DNA from: Aldehydirespirator sp965204415
GTDB taxonomy: Bacteria; Actinomycetota; Acidimicrobiia; Acidimicrobiales; Aldehydirespiratoraceae
Direction of reading: 5' to 3'
Length of the DNA stretch: 64,000 nt
NCBI GenBank assembly: GCA_965204415.1
Contig: CBDBEL010000002.1
Location: forward strand, 124,001-188,000
Within the stretch, counting starts at the first letter, position 1. The number at the start of each line of letters is the position of its first letter. The notes under the pieces are model-generated. The model worked only from the letters and a program-made list of their open reading frames with translations, was not told the origin of the DNA and searched no databases. This document shows positions 48,575 to 56,961 of this stretch, one piece after another. The position numbers and the translations under genes are program-made.

Positions 48575-50538
48575 GGCACCGCCGTCCCAGCTCCCTCGGA
48601 GCGCGGGTCCGTCCCGGCGTGCTTGGAGCGCTGGTCTGTCTCGGCTGTCGCGGAGCGCGGGTCCGTCTCGGCGACCTCGGCCCGCAGCAGGCCCTCGTAG
48701 AGCTCGGAGTACAGGCCGCTGGCGAGGCGCAACTCGTCGTGGGTGCCCGACTCGACGATCCGGCCCTCGTCGACGACCACGATCACATCGGCGTCCACGA
48801 TGGTGGACAGGCGATGGGCCACCACCAGCGACGTGCGGCCCCGCAGCGCCTCGGTCAGGGCTTCCTGCACCAGGGCCTCGTTCTCGGTGTCGAGATGCGA
48901 TGTGGCCTCGTCGAGAATGACGATGGACGGGTCCTTGAGCAGCATCCTGGCGATGGCCAGCCGCTGCTTCTCGCCTCCCGACAGCCGGTAGCCCCGCTCA
49001 CCCACCACGGTGTCGTAGCCGTCGGGCAGGGCCGCGATCACGTCGTGGATTCGGGCGGCCCGGCAGGCTTCTACCAGCAGCGCGTCCGCGGCGTCGGGGC
49101 GGGCGTAGCGCAGGTTGGAGGCAACCGTGTCGTGGAACAGGTGAGGATCCTGGGTGACCGTCCCGATGGCGGCCCGTAGCGACGCCTGCGCGAGGTGCCG
49201 GACGTCGACGCCGTCGATCAGCACCGCGCCGCCGGTCACGTCGTAGAGCCGGGGCACCAGCGAGACCAGCGTGGTCTTGCCGGAGCCCGACGGGCCGACG
49301 ACCGCCACCATCCAGCCCGGAGAGATGACCAACTCGATGCCCGACAGCACCTCGGCGGGGCCTGTCGGTTCGGTCTGGGATTCGGCCGCGGCCACACCCA
49401 GCGACTCGGGGGTCCCGTCGGCGGTCGGGTAGGCGAAGTGCACGTCCCGGAACTCGATCCGTCCCTCGGGCCGGGGAAGCTCGCGAGCGTCGGGAGCGTC
49501 GGTGATCGGGTTGGGAGTGTCGAGCACCTCGAACACCCGCTCGAAGCTCACGAAGGCCGACATCACGTCCACCCGGGCGTTGGACAGGCTGGTCAGGGGC
49601 ACATAGATCCGCACCGTGTACAGCCCGAGCGCCACCAGCGTGCCCGCGCTCAGCGAGCCGTCGATGGCGAGATGGCCGCCCAGCCAGTAGACGATGGCGG
49701 TCCCCACCGCGCCCACCACGGTCAGCGCGATGAGGAACACCTGCGAGTACATGGCGCTGCGCACGCCGATGTCGCGCACCCGCCCGGCCCGGGCGGAGAA
49801 GTCGGCGGCCTCGTCGTCGTGGCGGCCGAACAACTTCACCAACAGGGCCCCGGCCACGTTGAAGCGCTCGGTCATGGTGACGTTCATCGAGGCGTTGAGG
49901 TTCATGCCCTCGCGGGTTATGGCCTGCAGTCCCCGGCCCACCCGCCTCGCCGGCAGCACGAACACGGGCAGGATCAGCACAGCCAGCAGGGTCAGCCGCC
50001 ATTCCAGCAGGAACATCGTGACGAGTGTCGCGACCAGGGTGATGATGTTGGCCACCACCGTGCCGAGCGTGCCGGTGAAGGCCCGCTGGGCTCCGATCAC
50101 GTCGTTGTTGAGCCGGCTCACCAGGGTACCGGTCTGGGTTCGGGTGAAGAACGCCAGCGGCATGCGCTGCACGTGGTTGAACAGCCGCAGCCGCAGGTCG
50201 AAGATCAGGCCCTCGCCGATGCCGGAACTGAGCCGGCGGGCCAGCAGCGACAGCAGCGCCTCGCCCGCCGCCGCGGCGATCAGCACGATGAACAGAACGT
50301 TCAGGTAGCCGCCGTCGCCGCGGGCGATGGCCGAGTCGAAAATCTCCCGGATCACCAGCGGCGCCAGCAGCCCCAGGAACGTGGAGGCGACGGTGGTCAC
50401 GATGAACGCGGCGATCGAAGCCCGGTACAGGCGGGCGAACGCCCACACCCGGCGCCGGGTGTCGGCCGTGATCGTCTTGCCCTCCAGGCCGGACCGGTCC
50501 GCCGCCATGGAGTGCATGACTCCCCACGCGGTCATCAT
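48571..50538 (-). CDS. Type IV ABC exporter (permease-ATPase half-transporter, multidrug/lipid type)
   Basis: About 655 residues. A six-helix membrane domain (VIREIFDSAIARGDGGYLNV; FTRTQTGTLVSRLNNDVIGA) is fused to an ATPase with Walker A GPSGSGKTTL, signature RLSGGEKQRLAIARML, Walker B IVILDEATSHLD and H-loop VVAHRLSTI. It works as a homo- or heterodimer exporting lipids, drugs or peptides. The C-terminus is a divergent Thr/Arg/Ser-rich tail (TDPRSATAETDQRSKHAGTD) with repeated TD(P/Q)RS units. The ATG-ATG at 50538/50535 is chosen; the frame is open further upstream into the divergent promoter region. Confidence 0.92.
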   Translation of the reverse strand: MMTAWGVMHSMAADRSGLEGKTITADTRRRVWAFARLYRASIAAFIVTTVASTFLGLLAPLVIREIFDSAIARGDGGYLNVLFIVLIAAAAGEALLSLLARRLSSGIGEGLIFDLRLRLFNHVQRMPLAFFTRTQTGTLVSRLNNDVIGAQRAFTGTLGTVVANIITLVATLVTMFLLEWRLTLLAVLILPVFVLPARRVGRGLQAITREGMNLNASMNVTMTERFNVAGALLVKLFGRHDDEAADFSARAGRVRDIGVRSAMYSQVFLIALTVVGAVGTAIVYWLGGHLAIDGSLSAGTLVALGLYTVRIYVPLTSLSNARVDVMSAFVSFERVFEVLDTPNPITDAPDARELPRPEGRIEFRDVHFAYPTADGTPESLGVAAAESQTEPTGPAEVLSGIELVISPGWMVAVVGPSGSGKTTLVSLVPRLYDVTGGAVLIDGVDVRHLAQASLRAAIGTVTQDPHLFHDTVASNLRYARPDAADALLVEACRAARIHDVIAALPDGYDTVVGERGYRLSGGEKQRLAIARMLLKDPSIVILDEATSHLDTENEALVQEALTEALRGRTSLVVAHRLSTIVDADVIVVVDEGRIVESGTHDELRLASGLYSELYEGLLRAEVAETDPRSATAETDQRSKHAGTDPRSEGAGTAVP

Positions 50539-50680
50539 CACCGCCGAGCCTACGAATCTGGGCGACGGCCGCGTCGTGGCCGGCCGTCTAGGACCTAGGG
50601 CTCGGGGATCGGCAGCGTAATGCCCGCCTAGCAAGCGTCTTGCTGCCAGTTCGCGGCTGTGCTGGACGAACCGCGCCAGC

Positions 50681-50695
50681 GATAGCGTTTGTGTC
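50681..50695 (+). promoter_or_regulatory. Possible leaderless promoter of the NAD-salvage fusion gene
   Basis: TAGCGT (50683-50688) followed by seven bases and GTG at 50696 fits the TAnnnT-N7-GTG layout of leaderless actinobacterial transcripts. No ribosome-binding site precedes the gene. No convincing -35 element is visible in the 157-base divergent region. Confidence 0.3.
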
Positions 50696-52684
50696 GTGGA
50701 TCGCAGTGGCTCCATGGCCCTGAAGACCGACCACTACGAGATCACCATGGTGGCCTCGTCCCTCAAGTCAGGGATCGCCGAGCACCGCGCCGTGTTCGAG
50801 GCGTTCGCCCGGCGGCTGCCGGCGGGACGGGCCTACGGCGTCGTTGCCGGGGTGGACCGGGTCGTCGACGCCATCGAGGGCTTCCGCTTCGACGACGACA
50901 CCGTCGAGCACCTCGTCGGCGCGGGCGTGGTGTCCGATCCCGACGTGGCCGACTGGCTGCGCTCGTACCGCTTCGGCGGCGACGTGACCGGCTACCCCGA
51001 CGGCGAGCTGTTCTTCCCGTACTCGCCGGTGCTGACCGTGGAGGGCGGCTTCGCCGAGTGCGTGGTCCTCGAGACGGTCGTGCTGTCGATCCTCAACTAC
51101 GACTGCGCGGTGGCCTCGGCCGCAGCCCGGGTGCGCGACGTGGCCGACGACCGCCTGCTGATCGAGGGCGGCAGCCGCCGCGCCGACCCCGACGCTGCGG
51201 TGGCCGCAGCCCGAGCCGCTCACATCGGCGGCTTCGACACCACATCCAACCTGGAGGCGGGCCGGCGCTACGGCATCCCCACCGGGGGCACCACCGCCCA
51301 CGCCTTCGTGCTGGCCCACCCCGACGAGAAGGGCGCCTTCGCAGCCCAGCGAGACGCTCTGGGCACGGCCTCCACCTACCTGGTCGACACCTTCGACGTG
51401 CTGGAGGGCATCCGCCGGGCGGTGGACGTGGTGGGTCCGGGCATCGGCGCGGTGCGCATCGACAGCGGCAACCTGCTCGCGGCCAGCATCCGGGCCCGGG
51501 CCCTGCTCGACGCCCTGGGCGCGGAGGGCTGCCGCATCGTGGCCTCCGGGGACCTCGACGAGTTCAAGATCGCCGAGTTGGAGGAGGCCGCCGCGCCCAT
51601 CGACGCCTACCTGGTGGGCACCAGCATGGTCACCGGCTCCGGCCATCCGACTGCGTCGGTGGTCTACAAGCTGGTCGCCATCGGCGACTCCGCCGGCTCC
51701 GGTGCGCCCGTGCGGGCCGTCGGGAAGCTCTCGCCGGGAAAGATCACCGTCGGCGGCCGCAAGCAGGTGCACCGCACCGTCGACCGTTCGGGCTTCTGGA
51801 CCGCGGAGGTGCTGTCTCCGGTGGGTGCCGCCGTGGCGGCGCCGGACGCCCACGACCCGCAGGTGGTGCTGGTAGCCGGCGGCGAGCGGGCCTGGCGGGA
51901 CGATCCGGCGGCCGCCCGCAGCCGCTGCGCCGAGCGCCGGCGGGGCCTGCGACCCGAGGACCGGGTTCCCCATCCCCGCCGTTCGCCGGCCATTCCCACC
52001 GAATGGGTGGGAATGGAGTCGCCCGCCGCGACAGAATCAGCCAACGGAGCGAATGGGCAGCCCGCGCGGTCGGAGCTCGCGCAGGCTGCCCGGGGAGGAG
52101 CCGACATGTCCAGAGCTCTGATCATCGTCGATGTGCAGAACGACTTCTGCGAGGGCGGTTCCCTGGCCGTGGAGGGCGGGCACGCGGTGGCCGCCTCCAT
52201 CACCGACCTGGTCGGCCTCGACCGGGCCGGGGGCCGCTACGGCTACGTCGTCGCGTCCAAGGACTGGCACATCGATCCGGGCCAGCACTTCGCCGAGCCC
52301 GGCACCAGCCCCGACTTCGTGACGTCGTGGCCGGTCCACTGCGCGGCGGGCACCCAGGGCGCCGCGTTCTCGCCGAAGCTCCAGGTCGCCCTGGACGAGG
52401 TGTTCCTCAAAGGCCAGTACAGCAACGGCTACAGCAGCTTCGAGGGGGTCGCCGGATCCAGCGAGGGCGTGGGTCTGGGGGACTGGCTCGCCGAGCGGGG
52501 CGTGGAGGCGGTGGACGTGGCCGGCATCGCCACCGACTACTGCGTGCGGGCCACGGCGCTGGACGCAGCCGCGGCCGGGTTCGAGACGGCAGTGCTGGTG
52601 GGCCACTGCGCCGGGGTCGCCCCCGACTCCTCGGCGGCCGCCTTGGAGGAGTTGGCCGCCGCCGGTGTGACCATCGTCGACTAG
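50696..52684 (+). CDS. Nicotinate phosphoribosyltransferase fused to nicotinamidase
   Basis: 662 residues in one frame. Residues ~7-425 are NAPRTase (PncB-like): ALKTDHYEITMVASSLKSG, NYDCAVASAAARVRDVADDR, IGGFDTTSNLEAGRRYGIP-TGGTTAHAF and VRIDSGNL. After a ~45-residue linker, residues ~471-662 are nicotinamidase (PncA-like): LIIVDVQNDFCEGGSLAV with the catalytic Asp, the metal-binding SKDWHIDPGQHF and GIATDYCVRATALDA with the catalytic Cys. Together they turn nicotinamide into nicotinate mononucleotide for NAD salvage. An internal ATG at 52106 with GGGGAGGAG just upstream could also make free nicotinamidase. A hairpin lies in the linker. Confidence 0.93.
   Translation: MDRSGSMALKTDHYEITMVASSLKSGIAEHRAVFEAFARRLPAGRAYGVVAGVDRVVDAIEGFRFDDDTVEHLVGAGVVSDPDVADWLRSYRFGGDVTGYPDGELFFPYSPVLTVEGGFAECVVLETVVLSILNYDCAVASAAARVRDVADDRLLIEGGSRRADPDAAVAAARAAHIGGFDTTSNLEAGRRYGIPTGGTTAHAFVLAHPDEKGAFAAQRDALGTASTYLVDTFDVLEGIRRAVDVVGPGIGAVRIDSGNLLAASIRARALLDALGAEGCRIVASGDLDEFKIAELEEAAAPIDAYLVGTSMVTGSGHPTASVVYKLVAIGDSAGSGAPVRAVGKLSPGKITVGGRKQVHRTVDRSGFWTAEVLSPVGAAVAAPDAHDPQVVLVAGGERAWRDDPAAARSRCAERRRGLRPEDRVPHPRRSPAIPTEWVGMESPAATESANGANGQPARSELAQAARGGADMSRALIIVDVQNDFCEGGSLAVEGGHAVAASITDLVGLDRAGGRYGYVVASKDWHIDPGQHFAEPGTSPDFVTSWPVHCAAGTQGAAFSPKLQVALDEVFLKGQYSNGYSSFEGVAGSSEGVGLGDWLAERGVEAVDVAGIATDYCVRATALDAAAAGFETAVLVGHCAGVAPDSSAAALEELAAAGVTIVD
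51991..52015. other. Perfect 10-bp-stem hairpin in the domain linker
   Basis: CATTCCCACC (51991-52000), loop GAATG, GGTGGGAATG (52006-52015). It lies within the coding linker between the two fused NAD-salvage domains, about 90 bases before the internal ATG at 52106. It may influence internal initiation or mRNA processing, or be a relic of an intergenic hairpin from when the genes were separate. Confidence 0.7.
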
Positions 52685-52709
52685 CCGTCCACCGGCCGGA
52701 GAGCCGGGT

Positions 52710-53882
52710 TCAGGTGACGGCGGCTTGGAGCTGGTCGCGGGTCAGGTCGATGCCGAATCCGGGGGCGTCGCTGGGAACCAGCCAGCCGTCGCGGGGCAGA
52801 GCCATGCCGGGGGTGGAGCGCCAGGCGGCCATCAGCGACTCGCCGGGTCCGCAGCCCACGAACATCTCCGCCCACCGGTTGCCGGGCAGCCCGTGGCACA
52901 GGTGCTGGCCGTAGGAGTCGTTGCAGGCGCCGTGGACGGCCAGCTCGAGTCCGGCCGCGGCGGCGATGGCCGCGATCTTGAGCACGGCGGTGGCCCCGCC
53001 GACCCATTGCACGTCGGGCTGGAGCACGTCGACGAGGCGCTGCCCGGCGACGTGGGCGAAGGTGCGGTCGGTGTACCAGCGCTCGCCCGCGGCCAGTGTC
53101 GCCGCGGGTAGGCGGCGGCGGACGTCGGTGTAGCCGTCCCAGTCGTCGGGCTGGGCGTAGTCCTCGATCCAGGTCAGGCGGTAGGGGGCGAGCGCCTCGC
53201 CGATCCTCACCGAGTAGGACGCGTCGAGCACGGGCCAGCAGTCGAGCATGATGTCGGCGTCGGGCCCCAGCTCCGAGCGGGCGCCGGCCACCAGGCGCTC
53301 GGTCTGCTCGATCCCGGCGGTGGCCGCGGCCGGACCGACCTGGCAGGCCAGCTTGAACGCGTCGAAGCCCCGGTCGCGCAGGTCGTCGAGGTCGTTGCCG
53401 GTGGCGTAGCAGCGGGTGCGGTCCCGGGCGGGGCCGCCGATGAGCTCGTAGACGGGAACGCCCAGGAGCTTGCCCTTCAGGTCCCAGAGGGCCAGGTCGA
53501 CCGCGCTGATGGCGAACGAGGCGAGCCCGGATGCGCCGTAGGCGCTGCTGGAGCTCCGGACCATCATGTTCCAGTGCTTCTCGGTGGCCAGGGCGGGCTC
53601 GCCGGCGAGCATCGGCGCGAAGAAGTCCTCGATGATGGGCACGACCGGACCGGCCTGGCTGGTCATTCCCACGCCGAAGGTGCCGTCGGAGGCGGTGGCC
53701 ACGCACACCACCTCGCCCCACGGGGGCGCGAAGCGTTCGGCCTGCCCGGCGAAGGCCCGGTCGTTCGACAGGGGGTGCATCAGGCCCTGCGGGTTCCAGG
53801 AGGCCGGGCTGGCCTGAGGTCGGCCCAGCGCCTCGGGACGGCGCAGGGGCGCGGCCGCGATCTCAGCGATGGTCGGCGCCAT
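52710..53882 (-). CDS. Enolase-superfamily (MR/MLE) dehydratase, rhamnonate-dehydratase-like
   Basis: 390 residues. The N-terminal capping domain includes HPLSNDRAFAGQAERFAPPWGEVVCV-type sequence and ISAVDLALWDLKGKLLGVPVYELIGG. In the barrel, metal ligands appear as Asp in IMLDCWPVLD, Glu in WIEDYAQPDD and Glu in TLAAGERWY; a catalytic-type His is in LAVHGACNDSYGQHLCH. These resemble L-rhamnonate/sugar-acid dehydratases, which remove water from an acid sugar. Exact substrate is uncertain and no sugar-acid genes adjoin it. It is preceded by a strong hairpin and by the peroxiredoxin gene in the same orientation. Confidence 0.85.
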   Translation of the reverse strand: MAPTIAEIAAAPLRRPEALGRPQASPASWNPQGLMHPLSNDRAFAGQAERFAPPWGEVVCVATASDGTFGVGMTSQAGPVVPIIEDFFAPMLAGEPALATEKHWNMMVRSSSSAYGASGLASFAISAVDLALWDLKGKLLGVPVYELIGGPARDRTRCYATGNDLDDLRDRGFDAFKLACQVGPAAATAGIEQTERLVAGARSELGPDADIMLDCWPVLDASYSVRIGEALAPYRLTWIEDYAQPDDWDGYTDVRRRLPAATLAAGERWYTDRTFAHVAGQRLVDVLQPDVQWVGGATAVLKIAAIAAAAGLELAVHGACNDSYGQHLCHGLPGNRWAEMFVGCGPGESLMAAWRSTPGMALPRDGWLVPSDAPGFGIDLTRDQLQAAVT

Positions 53883-53924
53883 CGCCGAAGCGTAGGAGCC
53901 GGGCGGCGCCGGTGTGCAGTTGGA

Positions 53925-53969
53925 TCTGTGTGCGGTTATCGGCCACTACGGCCAGGAACCGCACACAGA
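53925..53969. terminator. 13-bp perfect hairpin between peroxiredoxin and dehydratase genes
   Basis: TCTGTGTGCGGTT (53925-53937) pairs perfectly with AACCGCACACAGA (53957-53969) around a 19-base loop containing GGCC twice. It begins 13 bases after the peroxiredoxin stop (minus strand) and ends 42 bases before the dehydratase ATG. No U-tract follows on the minus strand, so it is not a classical intrinsic terminator. It could still end transcription in this GC-rich genome or act as a protein-binding site. Confidence 0.6.
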
Positions 53970-53981
53970 ACGCGGAGCAGG

Positions 53982-54644
53982 TCAGGCTCCGGGCTGCGGG
54001 ATGATCCGGAGGTAGGGCAGCGGCGCCTCCCAGCCGTCCGGGTACTTCTCGGCCGCGGCCTCGTTGGAGACGGCCGGAACGATGATCACGTCCTCGCCCT
54101 GGTTCCAGTTGGCCGGGGTGGCCACCTGCTCGTGGGCGGTGAGCTGGACCGAGTCGAGCAGTCGCAGGATCTCGGCGAAGTTGCGGCCGGTGGTCATCGG
54201 GTAGGTGAGGGAGGCCTTGATCTTTTTGTCTGGGCCGATGATGAACACCGAGCGGGCGGTGGCGTTGTCGGCCGCGGTGCGTCCCTCGGAGGTGTCGCCG
54301 GCGTCGGCCGGGAGCATGTCGTAGAGCTTCACCACGTTGAGCCCGGGATCACCGATCAGCGGGTAGTTGACGGCGTTGCCGGTGGCGGTCTCGATGTCGG
54401 CCGACCAGCCGTGGTGGTCGCTCACGCCGTCGACGCTGATGCCGATGATCTTGCAGTTGCGGGCGGCGAACTCCGACTTCAGGCCGGCTACCGCGCCCAG
54501 TTCGGTGGTGCAGACCGGGGTGAAGTCCTTCGGGTGGGAGAACAGCAGCGCCCATCCGTCGCCGATCCACTCATGGAAGTTGATGGCTCCCTCGGTGGTG
54601 TCGGCGGTGAAGTCGGGAGCGGTGTCGTTGATGCGCAGTCCCAT
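53982..54644 (-). CDS. 1-Cys peroxiredoxin (Prx6 family)
   Basis: 220 residues, the Prx6 length. The catalytic Cys45 lies in SHPKDFTPVCTTELG, with supporting Thr42. The Prx6 dimer arm is present: TTGRNFAEILRLLDSVQLTA. It ends TPANWNQGEDVIIVPAVSNE and KYPDGWEAPLPYLRIIPQP. No C-terminal resolving cysteine is seen. It reduces hydrogen peroxide and organic peroxides in the cytoplasm. An oxidative-stress operator upstream was not recognised. Confidence 0.94.
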   Translation of the reverse strand: MGLRINDTAPDFTADTTEGAINFHEWIGDGWALLFSHPKDFTPVCTTELGAVAGLKSEFAARNCKIIGISVDGVSDHHGWSADIETATGNAVNYPLIGDPGLNVVKLYDMLPADAGDTSEGRTAADNATARSVFIIGPDKKIKASLTYPMTTGRNFAEILRLLDSVQLTAHEQVATPANWNQGEDVIIVPAVSNEAAAEKYPDGWEAPLPYLRIIPQPGA

Positions 54645-55122
54645 GGGGTACCTCCGATGTTGGCGGACTGTCCGCAGGCTAGCGACCCATGATGACTATT
54701 CCGACCAGATTAGTCAGGAATTGTCGGGCATGAGCGACCACACTCTTCATTCCGACTGCCGTCGGGTTGTGTCACGCGACACTACGGTTACGTCATCATC
54801 CTGACGTTCATCGGCGCGCTGCTCTACCAGTTCTCGGACGCCATCACCGCCGTCACCCTCAAGCGGCCGTCGCGCCGCCGCGAGCCGCGGCCCTAGAGGC
54901 CGAGCGAGTAGGCGCAGACCCGTCGCGCTGCGAGGGGGTGTCTCCCGTTCTTGTTCGCTTCGCTCACGGGCCGTTCGGGCCACGGCCTCGCTCCGTGTGG
55001 GCCGATTCCCTCACCTGCCCGCTCGGCCTCTTGGCCTCCAGTTCTCGCCGTTTCTCCCTAGCATTGGCGAGGTGAGCCGTTCGCTGGCGCCAGCCGGTCG
55101 TCGCCCTGAGAGCGTGCGTGCG
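54645..55122. other. 478-base region without a clear gene
   Basis: Bases 54714-54896 on the plus strand are open and end in a hydrophobic stretch, YVIILTFIGALLYQF, then SDAITAVTLKRPSRRREPRP. There is no ATG, GTG or TTG start, so this may be the 3' part of a decayed small membrane protein. Its TAG coincides with the left edge of the repeat at 54896-55031. The remaining 90 bases lead to the binding-protein gene at 55123 and hold no obvious promoter. Confidence 0.5.
54896..55031 (+). repeat. ~140-bp dispersed intergenic repeat, copy 2
   Basis: The ends are the best-preserved inverted pair of the family: GAGGCCGAGCGAGTAGG at the left and CCTGCCCGCTCGGCCTC at the right, matching at 15 of 17 positions. 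The core CTTGTTCGCTTCGCTCACGG differs by one base from copies 1, 3 and 4. Upstream parts GCAGACCCGTCG and CTGCGAGGGGGTGTCT are shared with copies 1 and 4. Confidence 0.9.
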
Positions 55123-55872
55123 ATGCGGGCGGCGGTCCGCGCCCTGGTCGTGCCGGTTCTGGCCGGAGCCCTGGCTGCGCTGCTGCTGTCGTGTTCGGGG
55201 CGAGAGCCGCAGCGGGCGGTCCTGGCCACCATCGGCGACTACCACCCGTTCAATTTCGTGAACGACTCGGGCGAGGTCGACGGGCTCGAGAGAGAACTGG
55301 CCGACGAGCTGTGTCGCCGCGCCGAACTGGACTGCGAGTGGGTGATACATGACTGGGAGACGCTGATCCCGAGCCTGGCCGATGAACAGTTCGATGCGAT
55401 CATCTCCGGAATGAGCATCACTGCGGAGCGGGACCGTGTCATCGACTTCACTGAGCCCTACTACCCGCCCGTCCCATCGGTGTACCTGGCGCTCGAAGGC
55501 GCCGGGGACGGAGCGGTCGCCGGCCGGCTGGGCGCGGCGGACAACACCATCTACTCCGACTACTTCGAGGGCCTCGGCGTCGAGTTCGAGGCCTTCGGAC
55601 CCGGCCGGCCCGGAATCGACGCACTCCTCGACGGCGAGGTCGATGCGATCCTGGTGGACCACGCCTACGCGGTGCAGAGGGTCGCCGAGCTCGACGGCCG
55701 GGTGGCCATCGTGGGTCCGGAGGTGGTGCTGGACCAGGGCATAGGCGTCGGCGTTCGCGAGGGCGACGAGCTGAAGGATCGACTGGACGACGCGATCGAG
55801 TCGATGAAGGCCGACGGCTCCTTGAACGACCTCATCACCAGATGGGTAGGAGCCGACGCAGCCACGTTCTGA
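55123..55872 (+). CDS. Family 3 solute-binding lipoprotein (polar amino-acid type)
   Basis: 249 residues. The signal peptide with lipobox LLLSC is followed by an SBP_bac_3 fold: VLATIGDYHPFNFVNDSGEV at strand 1, VDGLERELADELCRRAELD, then DAIISGMSITAERDRVIDFT, the family's most conserved element, and SLNDLITRWVG at the C-terminus. Such proteins bind polar amino acids or opines for an ABC importer, but no permease or ATPase adjoins it, so it is an orphan or a sensor part. ATG at 55123 gives a proper signal peptide; upstream GTGs (55073, 55114) would add an unlikely N-terminus. Confidence 0.88.
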   Translation: MRAAVRALVVPVLAGALAALLLSCSGREPQRAVLATIGDYHPFNFVNDSGEVDGLERELADELCRRAELDCEWVIHDWETLIPSLADEQFDAIISGMSITAERDRVIDFTEPYYPPVPSVYLALEGAGDGAVAGRLGAADNTIYSDYFEGLGVEFEAFGPGRPGIDALLDGEVDAILVDHAYAVQRVAELDGRVAIVGPEVVLDQGIGVGVREGDELKDRLDDAIESMKADGSLNDLITRWVGADAATF

Positions 55873-55892
55873 CCCGCGGGGCCAGCATCAGG

Positions 55893-56034
55893 ATGAGAAC
55901 GTGCGCGGATTGCTCGCCAGCGTCTCGCGGTGCGGCGGTGTCATTCCCGCTCTTGTTCGCTGCGCTCACGGGCCGCTCGGGCCACGGCCTCGCCCGTATG
56001 GAGCGGATTCGCTGGCCTATCCGCTCGGCCTCTG
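55893..56034 (+). repeat. ~140-bp dispersed intergenic repeat, copy 3
   Basis: Starts 20 bases after the binding-protein stop. It has CCCGCTCTTGTTCGCTGCGC and CACGGGCCGCTCGGGCCACG, identical to copy 4, and ends CCTATCCGCTCGGCCTC. The left end, GAGAACGTGCGCGGATTG, is shared in style with copy 4 (GAGAACGAGCGCGGGTTG). It lies between convergent genes. Confidence 0.9.
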
Positions 56035-56090
56035 AGCAGCCCGGGGTGTCAATAAGAATCCAGTCGTTCCGTCTCGGCCAGAAGGACGTG

Positions 56091-56894
56091 TCAGGAACTG
56101 GCGGGTCGGCCGTTGTGGCGGGCTGTGCGCCGGGGAGGCATCGGGACGAAGGCGCTGGTGCGGGCCACATACTCGGCGTAGCCGGGGCGGCGCCTGCCGA
56201 TGCTGCGCTCCAGCACGGTCACCCCTGACACCCTCAGCAGCAGGAACGTCATGAGCAGCGGCCCGGCGACGGTCCACCACGCCCCGGCCGCCGCGGCGAC
56301 CAGCCAGATGCCCCACCACGCCATGCTGTCGCCGAAGTAGTTGGGGTGGCGGCTGTAGCGCCACAGGCCCCGATCCATGACGGAGCCCCGGTTGGCTTCG
56401 TCGGCCTTGAAGCGGCGCAACTGCTCGTCGCCCACCGCCTCGAAGGCCAGGCCCACCGCCCAGACCGCCGCCCCGACCCAGTCCAGCCATCGCAGCGGTG
56501 ACGGGCCGGTATCGCCCAGCACCGCCTGGACCGGCAGTGACACCACCACCGCCAGCGCGGCCTGGAGGACGAACACGACCAGCAGGCTCCACAGCCAGAA
56601 CGGCTCCAGGCGCCGCCTCAAGGCCCGGTAGCGGAAGTCCTCGGGCGCGCCCCACTTGCGAGCGGTCAGGTGGGCGCCCAAACGCAGGCCCCAGGCGGAC
56701 ACCATCACCAGCATCAGCCATGCCCGGCCGCCGCCGGCCCCGTCGCTGAACAGCCGCAGCGCCCAGGCCACGGCCACGAACACCATCGGCCACAGCGGAT
56801 CGACGATCGACACGTCGCGCTTGGGCAGGCTCACCAGCCAGCAGCCGGCCATCAGCCCGCCGGCCACCAGCGCGGCGAGGCCCAGAGCGCTCAC
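56091..56894 (-). CDS. DUF1295/steroid-5-alpha-reductase-fold membrane protein
   Basis: About 267 residues with six or seven membrane helices. The hallmark C-terminal region is GLWRYSRHPNYFGDSMAWWGIW, followed by VTVLERSIGRRRPGYAEYV, typical of DUF1295 and related NADPH-dependent reductases and isoprenylcysteine-methyltransferase-like proteins. DVSIVDPLWPMVFVAVAW in the N-terminal half is also characteristic of DUF1295. The substrate is unknown for most members; lipids are likely. GTG at 56894 (VSALGLAAL) gives an N-terminus at the first helix. The longer frame is rejected because it begins inside the KAS III gene. Confidence 0.9.
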   Translation of the reverse strand: MSALGLAALVAGGLMAGCWLVSLPKRDVSIVDPLWPMVFVAVAWALRLFSDGAGGGRAWLMLVMVSAWGLRLGAHLTARKWGAPEDFRYRALRRRLEPFWLWSLLVVFVLQAALAVVVSLPVQAVLGDTGPSPLRWLDWVGAAVWAVGLAFEAVGDEQLRRFKADEANRGSVMDRGLWRYSRHPNYFGDSMAWWGIWLVAAAAGAWWTVAGPLLMTFLLLRVSGVTVLERSIGRRRPGYAEYVARTSAFVPMPPRRTARHNGRPASS

Positions 56895-56961
56895 GTCGCC
56901 TTCCTCGCCCGCCGCGGGATCGACACCGCCGCCGCGAGCCACGTTGGGACGCACAAGGCGC

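Noticed and set aside
53925..53969. A tRNA or riboswitch
   Set aside because: It is a single stem with a long loop and no tRNA arms or known aptamer core.
54747..54983. A small minus-strand frame beginning MARTARERSEQERETPP
   Set aside because: The sequence is translation of the dispersed repeat; the same words recur from the other copies, so it is not an independent gene.
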